Below are positions 10,547 through 21,257 of a stretch of 64,000 nucleotides of DNA, in pieces. How positions within the stretch are numbered: the stretch's first letter is position 1; each line of letters begins with the position of its first letter. This DNA comes from Gracilaria domingensis. Its lineage: Eukaryota > Rhodophyta > Florideophyceae > Gracilariales > Gracilariaceae. The stretch covers positions 310,001-374,000 of the forward strand of contig VCMS01000071.1 of assembly GCA_022539475.1 (NCBI GenBank), in the 5' to 3' direction. The position numbers and the translations under genes are program-made. The notes under the pieces were generated by a model. The model made no database searches. It was not told the origin of the DNA and worked only from the letters and a program-made list of their open reading frames with translations.

Positions 10547-11320
10547 ATGGAAGAAGTGCGAGAGAATGAACTCACCAGAAGAATACCTCTTCTAAAAGGC
10601 AGCGCCGATTACTACACTTTGCAGCTGTACGTAAGAGACCTGATGAACTTTAAACAAGCTCTCCTTGTCCTTACGGAACCACGTCTACTCGAAGGACAGA
10701 GCACTGCTCAAGCTAGAAAGAAGTGAGATGATGTCGACCGTCAAGCAAGGTGAATCATTGTTCAAAACCTCGACATGCAACCGATCGTTGCTGTTTCCGA
10801 CGTCTTGGAACGAAGCGAATGCACAGCAACAGAGGTCTGGAATAAGCTATAGTCAACCTATAAGAAAGAAAACTTGCAAACGAAGATGAATCTCCGCCAA
10901 CGCCTGAACACTCTGACATACAGGATGGCGACGATATCCAGAAGCACCTTCACAACATGGAAGAAATCTACTTCGCTTTAGCAAGTCTCGGAGATCTTCT
11001 TACCGACGCAGAAAAAACTACGGCCCTACTGTGCACCCTACCAGACTCCTTGATGGCCATCACTCTACTTGCCGGAGCCAATAACATGGATTACGATCAA
11101 GTCGTATCCATGACACATTTCGAAATAGACTGCCGCCAACATTGAATCATCACGGGAATTTTCAACCCTCCCTCGCCCACGAAAACAAAACAGCATCCTT
11201 ACCACGCAGCACACAAATCAACGACGAAACAACAGAAACGTAAAAAAAAGAAATGTTAAACTTCTCGAGTGTTGGAATTGCGGCAAACCCGGCCATATCA
11301 GGTCATATTGTTCGTAAAAG
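10547..11320 (+). pseudogene. E4 copia gag with CCHC zinc knuckle, broken
   Basis: The frame begins with ATG 10547 (MEEVRENELTRRIPLLKG) and shifts several times. A capsid segment of the UBN2/copia-gag type is visible in 10957-11145: HNMEEIYFALASLGDLLTD, then LLCTLPDSLMAITLL. The nucleocapsid knuckle is complete at 11270-11311: CWNCGKPGHIRSYC, spacing C-X2-C-X4-H-X4-C. Gag packages element RNA into virus-like particles in the cytoplasm. The coding frame is not continuous, so no functional gag can be made. Confidence 0.82.
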
Positions 11321-11332
11321 TCATCTCGAAAG

Positions 11333-12924
11333 GTGAATAACAGAGATAACCACAGAGGAAGAGGTGGAAGAGATCATAAGAAGAGCAACAACTCTCGCAG
11401 GCGGAACACCCATAACAACCAAACCGATAATGACACTAAAAACGGAGAGAGAACTAACAACGAAGAGCCCCGCAGGTTCATCACTACAGCCCTGGCCGAA
11501 CAGAGCCCTACAAACAAACCAAAACCCTGCGTCGACTCTTGGGCAACTCACGTATTCGTGAGCGACAGGAACCTCTTCTGGGAATATGCACCAGTTCAGG
11601 ATGAATTGGTTCGAACTTGCCTTGAATCCACAGAAATAAGAGAAGAGGGCACGATTCACCTACCACTCGGAAGATGCGTAGTCCTACCGGCAAAGTATAC
11701 GCCAACCTTTGACTCCAATCTCGTTTCCCTCTCAGTGCTTTCTCATCACGTTTTAATTCACTTCTCACCGAAGTCGGGAGGGTTTACGGTAAAGGACCCG
11801 ATCAAAGACAATGTCATATACGCTTCCACTTCGAGCGACGGATTGTATCCACTGCCCAACCTTTTACCACGACCAGGCGCACAAGCTACTCTAACTTCTC
11901 CAGGGAACACAGCAAAGGATTGGCACCACAAGCTTAGGCACTGTGGTAAAGACGGGCTATTTTCTCGCCTGAAACTAGCTCACGGAGTTCCTGAATTCTC
12001 AAAGGCAATAAAAGACACGTGTACTGCCCAACGTGTCTCGAAGCAGGTATACGCACAGCACCTTTGCGTCGCTCAAACGAAGTCGCCCCACGACCGTTAC
12101 ATCTCCCGCACACGGACCTGACGAGACCAATCACCCCTGCGTCACTACAAAGATCCGAGTACATGCAAGTACTACTTGACGATCATTCAAGAGCTTTCTC
12201 AATATACTTCCTTGACAAGAAGTCGCAAATGCCCCAATCGGTACGATGGTACAAGACTCGTGCGGAAAATTAGCTTATCCCAAATAGAATTTACCGCGTT
12301 CGCTTTGATGGGGCGGGAGAGAATAAGTCCGAAGATTTCATATCCTTCGCATTAAAATCGGGGATTATATTGGAATACAGTCCACCATATGCGCATCAGT
12401 CGAATAGAGCCGCGGAGAACATTATCCAAGACCTTTAGAAGACCGCACCAACTTCATTTCAGGCTTCACAGCTTCCTTCGGAATTATGGGAAGAAGCAAT
12501 ATTACGCGCAAATTCGATCCGCATTCTGCTACCAACTCATGCATCGGAATGAAGGTACCATTCACAGTTTGGTTCGACAAGAAACCAGACTTCTCGAACC
12601 TCCTGAAATTTGGGCAGAGTACATGCCTTCATCTATCGCCTCGAAACTATAGCAAACAAAGAGCTCCTCCCCGGAACATTTCTTGGGCACTTTGTTGGCA
12701 TGCAAAGCACAAGAACACTTTACCGGATTTATATTCCATCACCACGGAAGATAATTATCTGTAGACACCAGGACTTCAAACCGGAACAGAATCGTCTCCC
12801 CTACATCTCAGACCTTATTGACTTCACAGCTTCAAGAAGAAATGAGGCTGAGGAGAATATGAAGGAACAAAAGAAGGAACTGCATGATTCGGCACTGGCC
12901 CACTGCCTGGTGGCTGCTTCATAG
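11333..12924 (+). pseudogene. E4 copia protease and integrase, broken
   Basis: A 262-codon frame (11333-12121) contains the protease site as VDSWATHVFVS, where copia proteases normally have DSGAT, so Gly is Trp. It continues into the GAG-pre-integrase motif DWHHKLRHCGK. After a frameshift the integrase zinc pair YCPTCLEA and core start LPHTDLTRPI (first Asp) follow at 12019-12273. A further shift gives RFDGAGENKSEDF (second Asp) and SNRAAENIIQDL (catalytic Glu present) near 12300-12435. The segment VPFTVWFDKKPDFSNLLKFG near 12550 is the usual linker between integrase and RT. At least four breaks are visible. Confidence 0.83.
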
Positions 12925-12949
12925 CCGACAGAAAATTGGCGTGACGGGA

Positions 12950-14512
12950 GAACTCCGACGACATTAGAACAAGCGAAGACCATTCCTATTTGGTCCGGGG
13001 CTATTGATCGCGAATATAATGCGCTTATGAATCGACAGACATGGGAGCTGGTTGATAGAAGACCTGGAGTGCGCCCACTACCTTTTCTGCGGACATTTAT
13101 ATCGAAGCACGTAAGCGCACATTCGACAAAGGCACTGACGAATGCCAGATGCGTCGTACGGGGAGATAAATAGCGTCCATGTCCAGACTACGACCCCGAA
13201 AACCTTTACGCTCCCGTCGCAAGGATGGAAACAATTCGACTTCTTCTTCCGAAAGCCGCGGCGCACATCATGTATCTGGAATCCATTGATATTAACAACG
13301 CCTACTGAAATGGCGACCTAGAGGAGGCCCGGCTAATGGAACAACCCCAAGACTCCACGGGTTAATAATACGCACCGGGAAAGGTGTGCCTGCTGAAGAA
13401 GTAGATGTACGGTGGTAAGCAAGGAGGACAGATATGGGGATCCTCGCTACACTCAAAACTAGTAAGAATGGACTTGAAGCAGTCTCGAAAAGATAGCCGA
13501 TTGTACATTTACAGATCTGACAACAGAGTACTCATATTAGTCGTCGTGTCGATGATATGCTACTTGCGGCAAACTGCAAGTCACTCTTCTCGGACTTCAA
13601 AAAGGAGATGAACGACCTCTTCCAGTTCAAGCTCCCCGGAGAAGCTAAGTCATGACAAAAACGGCATTCTCGTTAGACAAACAAGGTATATGGAGAAGTT
13701 CTTAAGTGAACACTGTATGCAGCAATCAAACAGTGCAAAGACACCGCTGCCATACTCATGCTACATTGGAAGTCGGAAGATGGAGACCTGGAGAAAAAGA
13801 GCTTTCTTCCCCACTGCACGGAAAGTACAGGAAATTGGTTGGGCAATTGATGTACTTGGAAGTGGCTTCGAGACCGGATAAAATGGTTGGTGCCTCCATG
13901 TTGGCTCGACAGGTGCACAAACCGACGTTAACGCATCTTAGACTTGCAAAGAGAGTACTTCGGTACCTCAGTGGAACGCGTGACAAATTAATTCTGTTCC
14001 CGACTACTTCAAGGGCTCCTCTAGAAGTCTATTGTGATTCGGATTGCGCGGGGTGCAAAGATACGAAAACTTCTACCATCGGGATGCTGGTGAAAGTCAA
14101 CGAAGCCCCGATTATGTGGATCACAAAGAAACAAACTTTAATAGCATCTTCATCAGGAGAGGCTGCATACACTGCATTGTCATATGCAGGCAAGACAATA
14201 GCGTGGTTACGTCGTTTGTTTTGGGAGCTCATTACCGAGATGGTTCTCGATGAAGAGCCTGAAGATATATACTGCATGAACGTCTTTACCGACAGCTCGA
14301 CATCGGAATCTATCGCAACGAGCGATAAGATATCAGAACGGAACAAGCACATAGCTTTGAAGTTCCATCATGTGAAGGAACTGATCAGCACCGGAGTTGT
14401 GAGCTTAAGTTATGTGAAAAGTCGTTTGCAGCCCTCCGATATATTGCCCAAATCTCTGCGAGCAGTTGATATGGAGAGATTGATAATCCTGTTAGGATTA
14501 TTTGGTAGATGA
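12950..14512 (+). pseudogene. E4 copia reverse transcriptase and RNase H, broken
   Basis: RVT_2-type RT blocks are seen in successive frames: ALMNRQTWELVDRRPG (about 13020), DYDPENLYAPVARMETIRLL (about 13185) and SIDINNAY followed by a stop instead of Leu before NGDLEE (about 13290). MYGGKQGGQIW follows at 13405 and VDDMLLAANCKS, the YVDD region, near 13550. The RNase H is the longest intact part (13706-14512, 268 codons): EVYCDSDCAGCKDTKTSTIG, then LIASSSGEAAYTALSYAGK. This is the copia family arrangement. The C terminus ends normally at a TGA. Confidence 0.85.
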
Positions 14513-14784
14513 AAATCATCTTATCGTTTTAGCATTCTGTTCTAAAGTTGATCTGTTTTTTATGTCTTGCATCCAATATGCGCCATGCGTCTTCCTCGGA
14601 ACTGGAATTAGTTTTAGAAAAAGATCTCTACACCGGTTTTCTTCAGGCAGATTTTCTTCCTATAAGGTTTTGCTGCTCTGAAGGTTTTTAATGGTAGGAA
14701 ATCTAGATTAGAAATAGAACCGCATCTGCAGAGAACTCCGTGTGATGCTACGATCGCAGTTCCCTGCGAGAGACGGTGCGAGAG

Positions 14785-14904
14785 GCTGTGATTGCACTCT
14801 GGAACGGGGCACGACATCCTCTCGTTCCAGCGGTACACGTTGCAATAAAAGAACCGGCCGGTGGTGTGCTGCACCCGGAGCAGGTTAAGAGACTGAAGGT
14901 TCTA
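14785..14904. repeat. Dispersed 120-bp repeat, copy B
   Basis: Partner of 9227-9346, same orientation. The minus-strand reading is open and gives HTTGRFFYCNVYRWNERMSC, then PVPECNHSL, with four Cys/His residues that could form a zinc finger. The copies flank copia element E4, but they do not look like its LTRs because similarity is limited to 120 bp. Confidence 0.6.
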
Positions 14905-16265
14905 CACAATATTTGCAAACGCCTAGCTGGTAAAAATTTTTATGTGCGCGTCAGAAGTCGCACTAGCAAACCAGGATCTGATGTCGACGAAGATACACGC
15001 TGCGTACTTTCTTGACTACGACTGTGTCCGACATAAAAAAGGTTGATGCCGGTTTGTACCTCTTGTTCGGGTGTGAAAACGTCTCTTTTTATATACAGTG
15101 CCAATGCCGGGAAAGCCGTGCTTTCATTGAATATACCAATTCAAAGACCGCCACGTGTTGATATTTTTGCATATGTTCTCAAATGCGTCGTTGAAAATAA
15201 TACGGATAGAATCTATTTACTAGATATGCAGTATCCTAGTTAAATTAAGTCTTTTAACCCCTAACAATCTTTTCATTGCCGGCTACGGGTATATTGCAGC
15301 AGATTGTAACAGATGGCAACTATTTATATCTATGCACTTCCGTCGTATGCGAGCTGTGGAACTGTTGTAGTTGCGTTTTGCTTTTTTATTGTGCACTCAT
15401 CGCTTTTTCAGGGACAAGAATTTAGAAAAACAGGGTCGACAGTATGATTGAGCAATTTTTGTGTACAAACACGCTGTGGGCGCAATAAAACAGACGAACT
15501 GTAACTTGTGAATTTAGTGTACACATCATGCCTGGTAAATGTTTTCCATTGCGAGTTTTGATTGTTTACAGCCTATAAGCCTATAACAAGAACTATGAGT
15601 CTACGTGTATTGAAAAGCGGGATAAAGTCCAACTTTAGTTGTTCATTTAGAGTTAATTCATACTTCCATCTCCGACGTTTGATTGTATAAACAATGCAGA
15701 CATTGCCATTTTCTGTTCTAGCATGTACCAACCTGCGTAGAAGAGCAAATCTCATACTTTTCTCATCGGGAATGACAAAAAGGGTCTGGATAACTTTTGT
15801 ATGTTCACATGGACTCATTCTATACTGTACAGCTTTATAACGAGAACCGTTAAGAATGTCCTCACCAGTTCATAAAGTATGGGAAACTCGTAATGTACTT
15901 TGTTCCGTCCACTATTCGACTCTTACCTCAACAGAAAGTCGAAAACGTTTCTGTAAGTACCAAGTCCGGTGGTAATTGTAAAGAACGCATGAAAACAGAT
16001 CTACGGCGTCGTCAATTCTGGAGTAGTTCTTGATTGTCTACCACAGTGTGGAACAAAATATCATCTGTTTCGCTTTCTTGTTGGATGGCGGAAGCAACGC
16101 AGTTGGTTCGAACGATATCAGTGTACTCGCGAAACTCAGGTTCAACATGCTCTTTTCGATAGGACTTTGTTTGGATCCTTTCATAGCCGAGCCTCTCTAT
16201 GACAAAAATGAGATGTAATTTCTGTTTTGTGCTTATTTGTTGATTGGTTTGCTTTCTTTGCTGCC
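14905..16265. other. No gene seen, AT-rich
   Basis: AT-rich sequence without a convincing coding frame or repeat. The far right part (16012-16296) probably belongs to the end of transposon D1, but no recognisable peptide is present. Confidence 0.4.
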
Positions 16266-18563
16266 TTATGGATCCTTTCGTTCGCCTCTGTTGCACCTCT
16301 CCGGGTACATTCGAAACTTCACAGATGGTTCTTCACATGTCTCATGAAGCGATGAACCTTCGTGTTCGATCCCTAGTCCTTCAACAAACGAAAGGCCCAG
16401 CTTGAAGCAGCTGTAATATAAGATGTATATATCTGCAATGCTTCGAGCTCCCGCCTCAGAAGAACGATTAACTCCGAAGAGTTGTGATTTAACATTTGCC
16501 ATCTCCATGTCAACCTGAGCGAGTGGGTCATTATCTGGACGTGTGCCTGATACTCCTGTCAGAGAGATCCAAAGCAGATGGCATTTTTTTCTTCGAAAAG
16601 CGCCGGTCATTCGCGCAAGTCTTTCCTTCCGGTTAACCAAAAATAGTAAGAGTTTTAATACTCGACATGTAATCGCAATATCAACCACTCGTTGGTTTGC
16701 GAGTGCAACCGAGTTGGCTCTACTGTGAATACGTTTTCTATCACTTCCCAGTATTTCCCCTGCTATGTGAGACAGAAGGTAATAGATTCCCAAATCCAAC
16801 ACATGCAATGAATCAAATTCCACTACTTCGTAGAGAAGAAATGGTGCAGTTCCCAGCCCTCTAAAAGCAGCGAGGGTAGGACGATACTCATGCGCACTAA
16901 ACTCATGCAGGTCTTCTCAAGCTCGTCCAAGGTGTGCTTTCCCTTCCTGAGAAAGTGCTCTGGTAGGTTTGGCACCTGTGAGAGTTCTTATAGTGGTAGG
17001 CTGGTATCGCACGGTCTTGGAAACACTTCTTGGTGAGACTTCCACGTCTGACCTCTTTTTCCCTTCCAAAACTTCCTCACTCGCATCTCTGTTTGGCGCA
17101 AAAAAGAGCAAGTCACACAGGGAGCAATCTCGAAAGCTATTGGAGCTCTTCAACTAGAAGAATGCTCTCTTCTGGGGCTGGTGGGCGACAATTTTTCCTA
17201 CTCTGGGTACAATAACTGTTTTTTCAACAACGATACCGGCTCGGGACGCTTCAATTAGATCCTGCTATGCAAGAAACAGGGAACTTTGAAACAATTGAAT
17301 CCTTTCCGGTCATAAGTTCGATCATGATCGTTCAATATCTTTCATGCCAACGCATGGCGTGACCCCAACCTCTTGCCATTTCTGGGACCGGTTCTTCAGG
17401 TTGCTGAATCTGACGCGTAGTTTACTTTCCCTCTGAAATGGTGAGTTGTATAAATTCTGCCGTCACAGTACAAATCTATGATGAAGACTGCAACCTTTTC
17501 CCCAACAAGTTTTGTGTACTCTATCATGGGGTCCGAGTTCCGCGGGATGGGGAAAGTACCCTGATCAGCCCTACTTCGCTCAGAATGCTTGCACTTCCTA
17601 AACTCCCTCTGCTGATTCTAATATCTTCTTCCAAAATGTGAAGAACGGATCGGTAAGCTCAAGTATTATTCAAGCCAAACGGTGATTAAGGTCTTCATCC
17701 ACACCTCACACGCTACGTTCCATTTTCGAACATGGTTAACGTACGACGCAAACTTACTGTTGATCGGAAACTGTTGAATAAGGTATCTGATATGTACAGG
17801 CAGGTCTTTTTCAAGTTGAGAAACCAGTTCGGCTTGTCCTTCACTGTGGCCCATTGATATTTGATATTTGTTGCATTGAGAACGAAGTTTCTTACACCAT
17901 GGGTGCAAAACGTTTGGAGTGAGAAATGGCTCAGTAACATGTGGAAGGACAGATTCGGCTCTGTCGTTGTCAAAGGTAATGAAAAAGGTAAATATGTCCT
18001 CTGCAACTCCGGGTGGTTCGGAAAGATTTGAATGAAGCGTTGAGGTCTTTGAATGTTCAATCATTCGTACGTGCGGTATGCTTGGTGTTTGTTACTTTAC
18101 ATCTCACTTCTTGTGCATAATAAAGATCAAGCTGGAGCCCACGCATGTCTACATCTACAGAGCTTGCCAGATGATTGATCTCGGAAACTCTCTGTTGCTT
18201 GCGATGACTTTTTAGAATATGACGATGCAAGTTAACACTTTCATGGTACTCACGACCACAGATTCGGCAAAAGAACTTATTAATGTTCAGCGTCTGAATG
18301 TCTAGGGGAGAGTAAAAACTTTGAGGTGCTTGCATGTGTACTTCTAGTCATTCAGTTTTAATCAATTCTTCCTGAAGACGTGCGTTCTGAAACAAAATAT
18401 TGGTCTTTACTGCTGTTACGGTGAAACGAAATATGGGTCTACGAAAGAAAAACTTACAAGTATGTACCAAAGAAATGCTCCTCTCACTCAATAACATCTT
18501 TGTTTGAAGAGGCAAGTGCCGAATCGACACGACGTCAACGACGTCAGGCCGCTGACCAACCAT
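16266..18563 (-). pseudogene. DNA transposon D1: zinc-finger protein with DLYCD and LHVLDLG motifs
   Basis: Reading the minus strand from 18563 down, blocks occur in this order. A C2H2 finger (FFCRICGREYHESVNLHRH then ILKSH; about 18180-18290) comes first. A block IRYLIQQFPINSKFASYVNH (about 17730-17800) follows, then IIDLYCDG (about 17459-17480). The last is FDSLHVLDLGIYYLL with ALANQRVVDIAITCRVLKLL (16823 down). Copy D2 at 47182-50238 has the same blocks in the same order. Known DDE transposases with an N-terminal finger and spaced Asp motifs (Plavaka/KDZ type) have this general build, but the assignment is inference. The reading frame is broken several times, and short introns could account for some breaks. 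Confidence 0.55.
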
Positions 18564-19734
18564 AGGTTGGGGTTCAGCATCCTGTACCCTAGTAAATGGG
18601 GCCTAGAGAAGGGCTGAGCACCGAACCAACCACCTCCCTTTACGGACCCCGCAAGCCAGTAACATGGTGGGGGTCAGCATCATCACCTTTACGTCCAACA
18701 CAAGAATGACAAGTCAGATTGGTAAGCCGTTGAATGTCAATTGTGGCCATCTCAGTTGCAGCATCGTCGTTTCGACGCCAATGATCACTGCGATGGCACT
18801 CTCAGAGACAAAAAAAGGACATATTCTACTCAACTAAAACTTCCCTTTCTAGCTCCGTTCGAAAGAGCATTTACATATTTCTCTTGTTCGATCAATATGA
18901 CATTACAATCTTCTTTAAAAGCTCGTAAGTCAAGCAGGACCACTTTCTGCGCACCTTATTAGTAGGCTAACAGGAATATGATATAGCACTTAAACTCTTT
19001 CTTCCAAATGAGACTCTTCTCCTTAAGGTTCTTTCTGCAGATGATGAAAACTTTTCATCACAAATCTGTGGATCCTCTATCGTCGATTAGCGCTCGAAAC
19101 CGGAATCAACATCACAATCAACATCAAAAGATGCCACGTTGTACAAAATCATGTGTACAACATTGTCAAAGCGGAAAACAAAGAAGAAGAACCGATTTCA
19201 CTTGTGCACAATTCTAGACGGCGAGATCAAATGTGTGCTGATTTGATTACTTTTCCATAAATAGACATTAAAACCGCTTCAGTTGTATGGTTTTGCCCAT
19301 GAAAAACTGCTGTTGCTTTGCTAGGTTACGTTGCACCACTGGGAGGAGCCCCATCTGCTCGAGATGATTTTCTAGATCATTTGAAAACTTCATTCACTAT
19401 AAATGCAACCAGTGATCAAGAATGACCCATCCACACAATTCTTGTCCGTATTCTTATCGGCGGTAACCATTTGGGTATTATTATAGGTCAAAAGTATATT
19501 GCTTCCTGTCGTTTTCGTCGGCACCGGTCCACAGTTTACTATGGCGACAGCTTGGGTTATAAGTGTCTTTCAGACGTAACGTTTTTCTTCAAAGAAGCTT
19601 TCGAATATCCAATTCTAAGTACGAAAGACAATGCAGTGGTTTTAGACAGAAACTATCTCCTCTCTGAAAGTAAACAAACGTCAACAAGACAGTTTCAGCT
19701 GCGGATGTTATTTGATATCAGTGCAACCTAATTT
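18564..19734. other. No gene seen
   Basis: No supported feature. Short frames on the plus strand (18741-18962, 19008-19217, 19471-19731) show no similarity I recognise. Confidence 0.4.
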
Positions 19735-20477
19735 TGTAGAACAAAACACTGCGATGAACGCAAAGGGAAATCTCCACTACGATGTACGAGTCCTACTCTC
19801 TATGAGAGATAAACTCAGCAATAGAACCCTCTCTCCGTACTCAAGTCGAGTGACGAGCCGGGTGTAAGACCGGAGACGGTGACTGGCTATACCTACAGAG
19901 GTGAGATGCAAAGAACGGTGTAAGTCCAGATATGGAATGTGATCGGAACCTGAACCAAGGGAAAGAAAAGAGGACAGTATGAACAGGGGGAAAGCTCACT
20001 GTAGAAACCACGGGAGCGGAGCTACGAACCGTTCCAACCGGAGGGAACAGGTCCGACAGCGGAGCGACGCACTCACAGGCGCCAGAAATAAGTCCAATAC
20101 TGGGGCGGAAGCGATACCTGAACCAGGTGAACAAGTGTAAACAACGAGACTCAATAGAGTGACCAAAACAAGAAAAAAACAAGAGACAACAAGAAACAAT
20201 CGACACGGCCGTGAAAAGAATCAAATATCTAAAGATGGCCAGACAAGTGCTTCCCAAATGACCCTGAAGGGTAGTAGTGCCGATAGCAGTCGTGGGCACT
20301 CTCCTGATGGATTCGTAGATCTATGTAGGCAGCAAGCTATTATGGACCGATCCTGAACAGGATTCGACTTCAGTGTCGACTCGGTTGTCCATTTACTTGT
20401 AGGTTCCAGGGTGAGATCAGCGAGCATATATACTACTACCACTATTTCTACAGTGCACACCTCCCGAGGGTTCTACA
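19735..20477 (-). repeat. Solo or partial Ty3-type LTR, minus strand
   Basis: Read on the minus strand this segment contains CCGGTCTTACACCCGGCT near 19850-19870, which matches the E3 LTR (about 53545-53562), and ends in CTACA (19739-19735). It starts TGTAG (20477-20473). A TATATA lies only about 45 bp inside that start, earlier than expected, and the 5-bp flanks (AATTT and CGTAG) do not match. The right boundary may therefore be wrong or the copy may be truncated. No internal element sequence adjoins it. Confidence 0.5.
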
Positions 20478-21257
20478 CGTAGGCAACCCACTGTCAGGGG
20501 GTGGAGTAATTCCCAACGGGCGTGACACAACTATCTGCACGCCAACCTCCACACGTGGCAAAATATTCCACTTACTACGCACTTCCTACACAGGACTCAC
20601 CTATCAAGGCTTCATTAAAACCCTCTAAGAATTGCCTTAAATTAAAGGGAGTTTTCATAACTTCGTCCCGTCAGCGTCCATTGGTACCTTCTCATTATGA
20701 GCGACCTGATGCATGCGACAGCGGAAAGCCGTTGCTCTACAAATTTGTCTGGCAAACGGGGCTTCCCTCAAAGCAACGTAAAATTCAGGGTACCAGAAGC
20801 TATTATCACAACGATATCGTGGGTTTGCGATAAAGAGTGGGATTCTACAACTTCCTTCGGCTTCTGTTTTTTACAAAACTGAAAATGCATCCGAAACAAA
20901 TGTAGGGAGGTATCGCATTTCACACCGTGATCATTGCGTTGAATTTCGAAAAGATAGTGTAACGCGATTGAAGAAGATATGACATCCAATCCTAACGCGC
21001 TGGGACTTTCTCAATATCAGCAATGTATGAAAACTACAGAAGGGTTTGAATGAAGATCCAAGATTAATCCATAGCCAGGACCGGGGGGGAAAGAGAATAT
21101 TATGCTCTCACGGACGTTCTCTCGAAACCAAAGGGCACAAATTGTGGGTAAGACCGATACAATATAGAGTGGTGATGGGCGAAGTGTAAATACAAATGGT
21201 GACATTTCGAGTTTCTCAGACGGCGTAAAAGGAGAGATTGATGTTCGGAAAGTTGAG
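20478..21257. other. No gene seen
   Basis: No supported coding sequence. It may include the true outer edge of the minus-strand LTR, since TGTAG-like ends also occur at 20590-20586 on the minus strand. Confidence 0.35.

Larger units (their letters stand above)
10547..14512 (+). mobile_element. Ty1/copia element E4, degenerate internal region
   Basis: Gag with zinc knuckle, protease, GAG-pre-integrase, integrase, RT and RNase H follow in the copia order (integrase before RT). All parts are broken by frameshifts and stops. LTRs could not be paired. A possible 3' LTR start is TGTTAGGATTA at 14490, inside the end of the last frame. Confidence 0.88.

Noticed and set aside
9227-14904. The 120-bp repeats as LTRs of copia element E4
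   Set aside because: They are direct and flank E4, but similarity stops sharply at 120 bp, they lack TG...CA ends and target duplications, and the conserved minus-strand peptide suggests coding sequence.
19841-20299. 152-codon minus-strand frame
   Set aside because: It lies inside the minus-strand LTR and has low-complexity Phe/Ser/Pro composition.
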